From Liolophura sinensis (Eukaryota; Mollusca; Polyplacophora; Chitonida; Chitonidae): 64,000 bases of DNA. A model generated the notes under the pieces. The model was not told the origin of the DNA, did not search any database, and worked only from the letters and a program-made list of their open reading frames with translations. Where the stretch lies: assembly GCF_032854445.1 (NCBI RefSeq), contig NC_088300.1, positions 13,583,570-13,647,569 on the forward strand, in the 5' to 3' direction. Shown one piece after another: positions 36,931 to 48,905 of this stretch. Position numbers and translations under genes: made by a program. Within the stretch, counting starts at the first letter, position 1; every line of letters begins with the position of its first letter.

Positions 36931-39559
36931 CCCCTCCCCACCATTAAATAGATTTTGCTTACGTTCATTGTTCGATCGGATATAAAAAGCTGTAATGAAT
37001 CAAGGGTCAACTATTATGTTGTCGATGTCAATGAATTCTAAAAACAAATTCAGTCGTCATAGCTCATAGGTTAATTTAAATCTTTTGTTTAATTAATTCC
37101 TTTGAGGAGCGTATGATTCTGTAAATAAGAAATGCGAGGGGATTAGTCATTAGGGAGTCTTTTAATCTTAGCATTTGTGACAAGACAGTTGGTTTTAATT
37201 GTTTCCAGTTTATAAATATAGCCATGGAATATTTGTCTTTTGATTATCAAGCCACTGGACATTTTAATCAGTAATTAACAAGGCTTACTCCTTTCATCTC
37301 TGCGGATATTGGTGTATATATATATATATAGATATCATCGCTGAATTCTCGTCATACACACTTTTATGCAGGTAATGAAATTGTTTTTCCACGAATGGGT
37401 ATTTTCTGTCTTCATCAGAAATTATTTATTCCAAAACTTACGCAAAAACATGTGTGACCCCAAATACCTTCACATGTTTACTAAACTCTGACGAGAGTAT
37501 ACAAATGTTTGAAACGTCTTGTGACAAAGAGTGTATGGCTGTAACTTAAGTCCGACTAAAGCGTGATTATAAACGTCTTTCATCACTCAAAACTGCTGAC
37601 TTCTGATATTTGGAAAATAACAGCCTAGTGCATATATACCTTAGTTTATTTATTTTTCATGTTCATTTGTTGGAAGGTGTTGTGGAAAAATGACAAGATT
37701 GACGATGATTAAAGTTTAGTTTCAATCTTACAAACATTTTCTTTTAATTATATTTGTATTCACCAATGTTTACAGGAAAATGGACATTGTCGAAAAAAAT
37801 ATATATTTTTGTGACCAACAAAATATTACCGGAATAGTTGTGGACAATAATTTTTAAAATTATATTCGATTGCAACAAATCTACAAGTCAGTAATTAAAG
37901 AGCATATATATGGCGACACTTTATTAAGTAAAAGCTATAAGGTATTCCAATGGTGTATTATTGCAATTAACCAAGCTAAAAATATCGCGACATGACTCTA
38001 ACATGTAACTAATTGTTTAATAGCGACAATTTAATTAGGAGGGACAGAGATTCTAATCAGTTAAACATCTTATTAGTATTTTTTTACGGCTACGATTTAC
38101 ATATGTATGTATGTTAAGCCTCGAACATACACTGAGCAACAGAGAACATAACAATTTCCATGCATCAGAACAAGTCGATGTATTTGTCCTTGTTCTATAG
38201 CCGTTCCAGTAAAAGAATTTTTAGCGCAGTAAATTTGTTGCAAAATCTTGGTATCATTTTCGTTGAATAATATGTAACAATGCCCGGGTGCATGCAAAGG
38301 ATAAATAAGCTGAAACATGACACAATTCCGAAGAAAAAGCTGAAAAAATAAATATATCGGTTTTCTCATTCACAAAATTTGTGGAGACAACCGTAATCAA
38401 ATATATACACCCCTTGCGTATGAATTAAGATGTACACATATTTTTAATAAACTTTATTCCGAAAGCCAGCCTCATATTTATGGTATGTTAAATACGTCCT
38501 TATTCATTTTGCATAAAGTACAATTATTTATAATAGCTTAGAAGTCACAATTAACAAACTTAATTTGATATATTTGTGATCGTTCATATATACCATCTAT
38601 ATGTTTCGTACCTTATGGGAAGTTATATGACTAAATATACAAAACGAGCTGCTGTATAAAGCATGCTTGATATGGACTATGGCCGCAAACTATTACTGCA
38701 TAAATAAATATAAACTGCATATCTTTCACTTATTTAAGATAGAAATAAAATTTAAATTTGGATGTCATAAAGTTTTGGTTGTCACATCACACTAACCACC
38801 TGCAGGTCCATTAAACTGTTCTATGAGGTGATCAAAAATAAATTCACATAAATTATTTTTTGTTACAGAATGGTTGCTAATAAAATAATAGAATTACTAT
38901 ACTTCACGTGACTTACATATGCATGAAGAAAAAAAAACATCGCAGATTTGCGTTTTAAAATGCCTTGTATGATTTAGGAGAATTCTTAAATATAAAAAAA
39001 AATAATTAAAACTGTCTTTCGAACAACAGATTCTAAATTTAAGCGAATGTATTAATTCAGTTTATGAATATAAACTTTCTGGTTGGCGAGTACGTTCGGC
39101 GTTTGGGCAAGAACAGCATAGGTGAGTCGAACTAGCGTCCACCGAGCAGTTTCAGAATTTCTCTATGAGCCATGTGAGTGGAAAACAGACACTAACTACA
39201 TTTTGCCTGCATGTATAACACAACGGTTATTATGTCCATGCATAAATGCATTTAAATGTAAATTGAATCTCAATCGCCTGAAATAGAAATTAAAGACGGA
39301 CACCTGAGCAAGCATTCAAAACAGTTTACGCTGGAATTTTGACTTAAATTATGAATTACAATATCAATATTTAGAATTCTGTGATACTTTCATGATAAAT
39401 TGAAAATGGACGTGCGTAAGCTAAAATATAAGTTCAGTAATAATACCACAAAGAAACAGTAAGCCTGACTTAAGTCTAAGACCTGCTCGTGATCCTGGAA
39501 ACAAGAAAAGTTTAACTCCAACGTGTATAAATGTGCAGATGTATCACATGTTTTTCACC
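36931..39559. other. AT-rich DNA, nothing recognised
   Basis: A short TA run near 37315-37330 and scattered A/T tracts are all that is visible. Confidence 0.45.
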
Positions 39560-40330
39560 AGTTCAGAAGAGGACGTGATGTGAACTAAGGGCTGGTATAT
39601 CGTGACTGATGCACACAGAACAAATCCGGTTATAATCCCAATCCTCCTACCTAATACTATTTGCCTCGATTATAGCCAGAAAAGACCGATTGCCGTTTAA
39701 CCGAATTATGAATATGAAGGTGGTGGGAATGAGGTGGCAGGAAAATGTCTACGTCCCAGCGACAAGCATGATAACATTACTTTAAAAGCCATTAAGTTTC
39801 GCCTTTTCCAATTATTTGAAATGTGGCTAATTTGAGCCAGGATCAATGAAGTGCTGTTCTTAAATCTGCTGTTCAGGAACGATAATTGATATTATAGCGA
39901 GCCCCAGACCAGAGGCAAATCAAGAGCAGTTTGGCTTCTCCTTACATTCACAATCACGCTCTCTCCCCAACTGATCCCAGTGGCGTTTCATTTACTTTCC
40001 AAGCTACTAATAAAGTTATCACCACAGCTTAATCAGTTTTAATTCATTTTTGCGTAGTTATAGCGCTGACGGGCCGACCGTTAGATGCGATTAGCCCAAG
40101 ATGAAAAGCGACCCCGGTGTAACGCGGTGACGATGTGCCTATAATGCCAAGACACACCCAAGCAATTCCACTTCGATTGCCAAAATCAACAAATTCGAGA
40201 GCGGCTTTTGACCCTCTTCACAGCGACACGCAAACTTCTTGGTGAACTCTCGACACTTAATATCCAGCCCAAGCTCGTCCTCCGTGGCTACAACCTTCCA
40301 TTAAACATGCAACTATATGGGGATTCGATG
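39560..40330. promoter_or_regulatory. Candidate cis-regulatory patch
   Basis: Complex block with CGATAATTGATATTATAG, TGGCTAATTTGAGCC, ACTAATAAAGTTATC, CAGTTTTAATTCATTTTTGC and GCGATTAGCCCAAG. Several match homeodomain TAAT or GATTA cores. No coding signal. Confidence 0.33.
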
Positions 40331-40440
40331 ATGAAATCAAGGAAAATCTTGACTTGCAGACAACGCTAGTTACTGATCCAATAAATTCACCGACCGAATG
40401 AGGGGTATTTACTTGGTGTGACATTTTAGTGAAAGCTACA

Positions 40441-40800
40441 TGCTTCGAACTCGTTTATATCCCTGAATGAAGGATAGTTTGGTCAACGTTTTTCTCTTGT
40501 GAAGCGTTTTATATCAATGAATGAAGAACAGTTTGATCAACGTTTTCTCTTGTGAACCGGTTTATATCCATGAATGAAGGACAGTTTGGTCAACGTTTTT
40601 CTCTTGTGAACCGTTTTGTATCAATGAATGAATAATAGTCCACATTTTCCTGCTTGGAATCTTTTTATATCTTTTTGAATGCCAGGTTTTAGACTAACTT
40701 GCTTTGGTCAGTATTGTCTTCTTTTGAACCGGTTTGTATGTCTGACAGAATATTTTGGCACCACTTTGCTGCTTTGAACCGCTTTATCTCGCTGTCCCGT
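40441..40800. repeat. 54-bp tandem repeat, decaying
   Basis: TGAATGAAGGATAGTTTGGT CAACGTTTTTCTCTTGTGAA recurs at 40465, 40519, 40572 and 40626 (spacings 54, 53, 54). Increasingly diverged copies extend to about 40800 (GAACCGGTTTGTAT, GAACCGCTTTATCT). Confidence 0.85.
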
Positions 40801-41231
40801 TTTAATTTTAAGCAGTTTTTCCAAACGGCGGTTCAGTTAATATAGTGATCCGTCCAACTTAATGGCTGTTTTCACAATAGCCTTTCACAACTTAATTTCC
40901 CCGGCTTTATACATGTAAATAAACTAAACACACTGAGCGATACATAACTTGTCAAAGTGAAATCTGCATTGAGGCAACAATTACGGATGGCGCACCCCCC
41001 ACCCTCCATTTTTTTTTATATTTTATGTATTTATTTATTTTTTTTTTTTAGCCATAGCGATCATCCGAAACACATTAAGGTGATTCCTCACCAGCTCATC
41101 ACCGAGACTCGCATGTGACGTAAACCCTGTGTATCCCTGATAAGGTTCGTCTGAGTTCACGAGTAGACCTAATTGTTTTCTGCCGTGTGCTTAGGATGAT
41201 TACACAGGCAAGAGCATAGCTGTGTAGGACT

Positions 41232-41244
41232 GGGGGGGGGGGGG
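41232..41244. repeat. Poly-G run (13 G)
   Basis: Thirteen G followed by AGAGAGAGA. It is one of three long G/C homopolymers in this window, apart from the C run inside the 9.2-kb SINE. Confidence 0.93.
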
Positions 41245-42239
41245 AGAGAGAGAAGAAAACAGCGCGAATATAGGCATCCCAGTAATTAACTCGTGATAAA
41301 ACATCAGACGCCCGCATCACGTGACTTGATATTATCGTCTGTTTCAAACAAAGACAGGAATCAGTACTCTTCTGCTTTTACTTTGTCTTTAAGGTTCGTG
41401 TTTTCTATAATGTCCAAGGCAGATCATGTTCTTGAAGATTGCTCTTGTCATAATCTCATTGAAATCCTGTCGGCTCTTTCAAGCCTCACTACGAATAGAG
41501 CTGCCATCGTTCGGTTCTTTGCTTTAGTGAAATATTTATGACTATTTTCTTACATGTCGTTCTCGTAAAAGACACGTGACCTACGTTGATCTTGTGCGTG
41601 ATCCGGCTTATGTGAAGTCCGCTCTCTTATACTTCATTGAGCTGAGCCGATTTTCTAAACTTCATCTCAGTCTGTCTTTTAATCTCTGTTGAATGCTTCC
41701 TTGGCTACCTGATCACAGACTAATAACATGTCGCTCTCTTACTCCAAAGAATATAGTCAACTGTCGAGTGGGGTAGAGTTCGCTGTTGAAGATCTAATCT
41801 AACACTTTTCTGCTCTAACAGAGTGTCATAAGGGCAATTTGAGAATTAGATTCGAGAAGTCATGAAGGTTCTTTTGTTGACTGTACAAAATCAGTATGAA
41901 GTTGGTTCAGGAATCGTGGACTGAAGAACAGTATTGATGAAGACGACGACTTGTAGTCTTGAGAAAGAATTAACCAATGAAAGAAACTCAAACCTCCCGA
42001 TTTATGATTCCAACCATATGATACATATCCCGCCCACATTTTGGTCAATTATTTTAACCGCTTACCCTAAATATAGTCATTCGTGAAAAGAACAATGTGC
42101 TATTCTTAACCTGTTTTTCGTTTTCTTTTTTCTTTTCTCTTCTCGGTATGTGAAGAACGTGATCGTAATGTAAAGTAAATAGCCGGGAAGACAATAAAAG
42201 TTCGTTTCCGAAAGCCATCATAAAAATGGTGGATATTAT

Positions 42240-42960
42240 TTGGCACCCGTTGGAGCTTTGGATGGGGAAGCGGACGTATTAGGTTAGCTCATCCAGCTCC
42301 GGATAGGTGATCTATTTACTAGCCTCTTTTCCCTGCAATCATTAAGAGGCTTCTGGTGAGTTTCTGGAGTCTCTCCATCTGGCTTTGTTCTAACTGCCCT
42401 CGGCGTGATCGCCCCATAACAAACCCATCTCTTGACTGCCCTTACTTCGGTTCCCAGATCACCGCTGAGAATTGGCGGGAATAAGGGGTCGGCGTGCCGC
42501 AGATGGGTTTGCTAGCTACTTCCTGACAAATGACAGATAAATACGTTTGTAGCGGCTGCATGAAGAGACGACACCGTGCTAATTGGCACAAAGGGTGCGG
42601 GAAAACACCTAGAGTCGATATAGCTTTAGAGACTCGCACTCAGCTCTCTTTAAACCCCCTCCCGACATAAATGCAACTTCAAAGAGGCCACGCCAAGCTG
42701 ATCCAGGCTACCACCCGCCATTGTGCCGGGGCAAAATGGAGAAGAAATAAGTATCATTAGGTGTGAGGCAAATGATTAATTTCCTTGTGTGAAAATGATC
42801 GGTAATTGTTCGACGAACAACTGGGGTCTGTTCGGAATAGGACACAATGGCGCTTCACCAAAGTTACAGTGTCACTGAGTTCGAGAGATGGGATTAGATA
42901 TAAGCCGATTTCTGCGCTGACTTCACCAACCAATGTTCTTCCCATCGTTTTCAACCAGCG
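42240..42960. promoter_or_regulatory. Candidate cis-regulatory patch
   Basis: GC-rich block with ACAAATGACAGATAAATACG (TALE-like), CGTGCTAATTGGCACAAAGG (homeodomain plus Sox/TCF-like), GCAATCATTAAGAGG and CAAATGATTAATTTCC. There are no credible exons. Confidence 0.35.
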
Positions 42961-44739
42961 CCAAGTCCTATCTACCCATAACAATAATAATTTTAATATC
43001 CTTCATGTGACTTTTTCCTTCTTAGTGGTTTAACAAAAATTCCTAAAGACATCGAAAATTACTCGCAGTACAAAATCAAAGTGTTTAAACGATCGTGATG
43101 TTACCGTGGATTGCGCTGTAGTTTTCACAGAAAATACTTCCGTGCACACAATCCTTTCATATAAATGTCGTCGAGTTCATACTTGCCGACTAGACATCAA
43201 AGCGTTGATTATTCAAAGATTAATACAAAAGATTCCTTGCAGTCATTCGGCAATTCTGGAAGATTCCTCCTCGATCGCTTCAGTTCAAAATGATCTCCGT
43301 TATACTTTCTTTTCAATATTTTTTAATTTTTTGATATTTTTTTCACATCAAGAAGCATTTTGTTTAGATATCTGCATCTGGCAATTCAACTCAGAAATGA
43401 ATAATTTAAGGTGTTCTCAAATACTGATATAAACTGGTTGGATCGTTAGGCATGCGAGCAGTTTTTGCACTGGAGATTTTTTTTTGAGAGGTGGTAACTG
43501 ACTTTACCTCGATTGTTTTAAAGTCATAATGTAAACTACAGGTGAAAAAATACTTGCAATTGTAAGTTTTGTATAATACTTCCAAATTAAAAAACAGAAA
43601 CGCATATTTGGTGTCAAAAGATTCTGAGATGAATGTGATCTGCTTAAGCAGATGTTTTTGCGTGTTTTATGAGTAGTAATATACTATTTTGAACGAAAGT
43701 AAATCGGTAAATTGAAAATTCGCATGTATATACATGGGTTGTTAAATCGATTAAAACCCGTGATCATTCATTTGCTAATCACTATAATCCGACAAATTCA
43801 TGGCTTATCGTGTACCGAGGTCCCCGATTGCTGCAAAGAAGGCTCATGTTAAACGTGTACGTTGCACATGGAACTATCCCATCAAACATGCCATATTGGA
43901 GGCTGCGAAACTTAACTGATGTCCACTCATTAGTTGACCATATCTCTTCCTTATATGTTGATAGAATATGTTACTGACGGAAGCTGCTGTTAGTCATGTG
44001 CCAGTCAATGGTTTCTAAATACTGCCGCAGTCATACAAGGTATTGGTTGTGGCAAACGGGATGGGTTAATGCCCATGGTTAACCATGTAACTGCTGAGCT
44101 TCATCTGTTAATAAACTAATAGAGCTATTTTCTTGAAGTAAAACCATTAGTGTAACGATTTGCAAGACGTTTCAATTGGCTATTGAATCGTTGGGTGAGG
44201 ACGGAAATTATTTCCGATTGATTGTTCCATGTGGGCAATACATTTCAAGATAAAATGGCATAAATCAAAGAGAATTCCGTGGCAAAAGCACAGATGCTTT
44301 GACAATCCATAGTAAATAACAATTAAAGTACACTCGGTTCGTTTGACTTTTAGCATTAACATTATTGCAGCTACAGTATATAGACCATGCCACACACTAA
44401 CCATTTATGCATGCAGCGCTGTAGTTGGTATGAAGCTTGTACATTATCACTGTAGATTTGATTGGTCGCACGCATGAACCGTATAAGACTATTCGATCAC
44501 TTCTTATTAAACAACGGCATTATATATTATACTATGGTTCATAGCACCAAAGCTTCGATTATTCACTCTCTCTTTACAAAAAAAAAATGTGCTGCCAAAC
44601 TTTCCACCAGAAAGACAGTGCATGTACGATAAGATTAAATTCGCATATTTGATACGTTACACAAGTCGGTATTGCCATTTTTTCAGTATCTGCTATAAAT
44701 TTGACTAGATGTGTTACTCCGATAGAAACAATGAACGAC

Positions 44740-45250
44740 GACGTTCGTGTCCAATGAGGATTTGGATTACATATTTAATCTTTTTACCCGATATTTCGCC
44801 ATAAGGCTGAATATGAATCAGACAAGGCGCACGGGGTTTACAGTGTTATATTCCACCGCGGCCCACGGGGTATGCCGAGATTTTACAAGCTTTACGATGA
44901 AATTATTAGATCATTACGATGCGGTTTGCCGCTTCCTCTTTTATCGAAGAGCAAGCAAATCTGGGATAAGGTTTAAGATAAGGACGTTGGACAGCTGATT
45001 TATGTGTCAAGCTCAGATGCGGTCAGGATAACAAACTGACGTAAAATTAAATAACAGAATTAATCAGCAATTATTTGCTGTGGCCTTGGGCAAAGCAATA
45101 AATCTCTGGTATCAACAGATACATCTGAAATTTCAGCATTTAGTTCCACTGAGGTCAATTTACTAATCCGTCTGGAAATGGTTCTGAGATCAAGTTTACC
45201 ATCAAATCTCAGGCGGTCACACCGAATAAAGCACAAGAGAAAGGCGAATT
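44740..45250. promoter_or_regulatory. Candidate cis-regulatory patch
   Basis: It contains GAAATTATTAGATCATTACG, AATTAATCAGCAATTATTTG, ATTTACTAATCCGTC and AGATAAGGACG. It ends shortly before the 45.5-kb SINE. A short plus-strand frame over the left part has no recognisable domain. Confidence 0.3.
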
Positions 45251-45482
45251 TGACAGAGACACGTTTTTATTACGATTTCCATAAACCCGCCCTTTGTTAT
45301 GAGAAGTAACCATATTTGTATTCGAGGTTCGTTTATAACATGCCCATTCATTGCAATATTGTGTGTGCTATATATGGTTCATGCATTGGATCTCTGATTT
45401 GATGATGTCTCGAAAGTCCTGGAGGTAAAACTTAACTCTAACAAATTAGCAGTATTTTATTCTCGTAAGTTCTTAACTTATT

Positions 45483-45737
45483 GGGGCCTCCGTGGCCGAA
45501 GTGGTTAGCACGCCAGCACGGCGCAATGACCCACGGGCCTCCCACCAATGCGGTCGCTTTGAGTTCAAGCCCAGCTCATGCTGGCTTCCTCTCCGGGAAG
45601 GTCTGGCCTCAACCTGTGGATGGTCGAGGGTTTCCTACGGGCTCAGCCCGGTTTCCTCCCACCATAATGCTGGCCGCTGTTGTATAAACAAAGTATTCTT
45701 GAGTACGACATAAAACACCAATCAAATATAAAAAAAT
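45483..45737 (+). mobile_element. tRNA-derived SINE, near full length
   Basis: The head reads GGGGCCTCCGTGGCCGAAGT, containing an A-box-like TGGCCGAAGTGG at about 45493-45504. A B-box-like GAGTTCAAGCCC follows at about 45560, matching a tRNA pol III promoter. The 3' domain holds CGGTTTCCTCCCACCATAAT and ends with AAAACACCAATCAAAT. It is the most complete copy in the window. No clear target-site duplication is visible. Confidence 0.85.
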
Positions 45738-45798
45738 CACAACTAAAATAGTAAAATTACAAGAGTTAAAAATTAAAGAGTTATAAAAAGTTAAAATT

Positions 45799-46012
45799 AA
45801 AATTACAAGTTATTATATAGACGGTGATGGTGGATGGAGTGATATCACATACATATCAAGTACAATATCGAGATACTGAAGCAAATAAATACAAATAAAT
45901 AAAAAAAATCAAAACTTATTGAAAATTACAAGAACATAGTTATTATATACGCGGTGATGGTGGATACAGTCATATTACATACATATCACTTACAATATCG
46001 AGATACTGAAGC
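45799..46012. repeat. Direct duplication, 130-bp offset
   Basis: Two copies of a segment containing CGGTGATGGTGGAT, ACATACATATCA and ACAATATCGAGATACTGAAG lie at 45799-45882 and 45922-46012. Matching points are offset by 130 bp. The second copy has a short insertion after AATTACAAG. The duplication sits directly after the SINE at 45.5 kb. Confidence 0.85.
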
Positions 46013-46570
46013 GCACACTTTGTAGCAATATGTGGACATAATACAGCACAGTTAAACAGTTAAAAAGTGTAACGAAACTGAACATTTAAATTGTTCCTTC
46101 TGATGAGATTTTTAAAAGTACAAAAGTACTGGCCCTAAAAATACCAATCGTTTATCTTTCGCCCATCAAATACTATGACTTTGCAGGTGCTAAACTTTTG
46201 AATACAGATAGGTTCTTATACATTTACATTAATATTTATTTAAAAATTTCATCAGTTGCGTTTGTTTGAAAACGGGTGTTTGTACTCTGTTCAGCTAGTT
46301 AATTACCACACAAGAACTACAGATCTTCATCACACTGGCGTTTTAAGACCTGTTGTTTCATAAATAAATGTATAAGGAAAATGTCTTCCTTTTCTAGAAG
46401 CAGACATGACATCCTTACATAATCTGACAAAATTGATATTTTCGCGAGCACCAGCATTTGTTTTTACATGAAAGTGCATTGTTGTAAATTTTGTCTACTG
46501 GTTATTTATTTTGAACTGACCTGCAATTAGTGTGACGGCCTGTCGGTATTTATCAGAGAGGATGCACAGG

Positions 46571-48905
46571 TAGGTGTACAAGAGAGGATTTCACTTTTAC
46601 CTCGGCAATAAGGTGTATGACAAAGGATTTCATTTTTCCTCGCCATTCTGCTGCATGACAGAGGATTTCACTTTTACATGGGCACTACGGTGTATGACAG
46701 AGGATTTCATTTTTACCTTGGCATTCTGCTGTATGACAGAGGATTTTATTTTTACCTGGGCACTTAGGTGTATGACACAGGATTTCACCTTACCTCGGCA
46801 CTTAGGTTTATGACAGAGGATTTCACTTTTACCTCGACACTTTGGTGTATGACAGAGGATTTCACTTTTCCCTCGGCATTCCGCTGTATGGCGGAAGATT
46901 TCATTTTTACCTCGACATTCTGCTGTATGACAGAGGATTTCACTTTTCCCTCGGCATTCCGCTGTATGGCAGAGGATTTCATTTTTACCTCTGCATTCCG
47001 CTGTATGACAGAGGATTTCACCTTTACCTCTGCATTCTGCTGTATGACAGAGGATTTCACTTTTACCTCGCCATTCTGCTGTATGACAGAGGATTTCGCT
47101 TTTACCTCGGCATTCTGCTGTATGACAGAGGATTTCATTTTTACCTCGACATTCTGCTGTATGACAGAGGATTTCACCTTTCCCTCGGTATTCTGCTGTA
47201 TGACAGAGGATTTCACTTTTACCTCGCCATTCTGCTGCATGACAGAGGATTTCACATTTACCTCGGCATTCTGCTGTATGACAGAGGATTTCATTTTTAT
47301 GACAGAGTATGACAGCTGTATGACAGAGGCGTATGGCGGAAGATTTCATTTTACCTAGATGTATAACAGAGGATTTCACTTTTACCTCGGCATTCTGCTG
47401 TATGACAGAGGATTTCACTTTTACCTCTGCATTCCGCTGTATGGCAGAGGCGTATGGCGGAAGATTTCATTTTACCTCGGCACTTAGATGTATAACAGAG
47501 GATTTCATTTTTATCTGTGCTCTTAGGTGTATGGAAAGGGATTTTATTTTTACCTCGGCGTTTAGGTGTATGACAGAGGATTTCATTTTTACCTCGACAA
47601 TAGATATATGGCAAAGAATTTCATTTTTACCTCGGCACTTAGGTGTATGACAGAGGATTTCCATTTTCCATCGGTACTCAGGTGTGTGAGACAGAGAGGG
47701 CTTCATTTTTATCTTGGCACTTAGGTAAATGGAAGAGAAGGGACTTCATTTTTACCTCGACAGTCAGGTGTATGGCAGACAGAGGACTTCATTTTTACCT
47801 CTGCGCTCAGCGGTATGGGAGAGAGGATATCTCACATTTATCTCGGCACTCAGGTATATGGGAGAGAGCTTCACTTTTACCTCGGCACTCAGGTGTATGA
47901 GAGAGAAAGGTCTTCATTTTCACCTTTTACTTTGGCACTTAGGTTTATGTGAGAGAGGATCTCATTTTTACCTCGACTCTCAAGTGCATAGGAGAGAGAT
48001 GACTTCGTTTTGACTTCGAAGGATAGACGAATTCAGTTTTACCTTGGAACTCAGGTGTGTGACAGAAGAAGAAGATTTAATTTTTACCTCAGCACTTTGG
48101 TGTGTGAGAGATATAGGACTACAAATATATCTCAGCCATCAGCCGTGTATGGGAGAGAACGATCATTTTCACCTCGGCGCTCATGTGTATTTGAGAGACA
48201 AGACTTAAGTTTTACCATGGCTCTGAGAGACAGAGGACTTAACTTTTGCCTCAGCACTAAGGTGTATGAGAGACAGAGGGCTTCACTTTGACCTCGTCTT
48301 TCAGATGTATGGGAGAGAGAGGACTTCACTTTTACCTCAGCACTAAGGTGTATGAGAGACAGAGGGCTTCACTTTGACCTCGTCTTTCAGATGTATGGGA
48401 GAGAGAGGACTTCACTTTTACCTCAGCACTAAGGTGTATGAGAGACAGAGGGCTTCACTTTGACCTCGTCTTTCAGATGTATGGGAGAGAGAGGACTTCA
48501 CTTTCACCTCAGCACTAAGGTGTATGAGAGACAGAGGGCTTCACTTTGACCTCGTCTTTCAGATGTATGGGAGAGAGAGGGCTTCACTTGTACCTCAGCA
48601 CTAAGGTGTATGAGAGACAGAGGGCTTCACTTGTACCTCAGCACTAAGGTGTATGAGAGATAGAGGGCTTCACTTTTACTCGCCTTTCAGATGTATGGGA
48701 GAGAGATGACTTCATTTTAACCTCGGCACTCAAGTGTATGAGAAGGAGAGGGTTTCATTTTTTGCCTCGGTACTCAGATTTATGCGAGATAGTGCATGAA
48801 TTTCTTCTTTACCTCGGTATTCAGGTGTATGAGACTCACGTGTATAGGAGAAAGAAAACTTCACTTTTACCCCGACACTGATGTATGAGAGAGAGATGAG
48901 TTCAG
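46571..48905. repeat. 39-43-bp minisatellite, 2.3 kb
   Basis: The left part has a 39-bp unit of the type TGTATGACAGAGGATTTCAC TTTTACCTCGGCATTCTGC. Being 13 codons long, it gives open frames on both strands (CCMTEDFTFTSAF plus; AECRGKSEILCHT minus). From about 47650 units lengthen and gain GAGAGA insertions. Two segments with GAGGCGTATGGCGGAAGATT (about 47325 and 47447) show an internal duplication. The whole array reads as one evolving satellite. Confidence 0.92.
48261..48690. repeat. 86-bp dimeric higher-order repeat in the 46.6-48.9 kb array
   Basis: GGTGTATGAGAGACAGAGGG starts at 48261, 48347, 48433, 48519 and 48605, four steps of exactly 86 bp, then at 48648 (43 bp later). Each 86-mer is two diverged 43-mers: one with TTTGACCTCGTCTTTCAGAT, the other with CACTTTTACCTCAGCACTAA. 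Copies are almost identical, which implies recent amplification of the dimer. Confidence 0.92.

Noticed and set aside
45483-45570. Functional tRNA gene
   Set aside because: A and B boxes are present but the cloverleaf is not; the sequence continues into a SINE body found at several other places in the window.
45481-45713. Overlapping plus-strand frames of about 70 codons
   Set aside because: They lie entirely inside a SINE, which has no coding capacity.
46630-47418. 262-codon minus frame and about 196-codon plus frame in the 39-mer array as genes
   Set aside because: Same reason: the unit is 13 codons long and open on both strands; frames end where unit length stops being a multiple of three.
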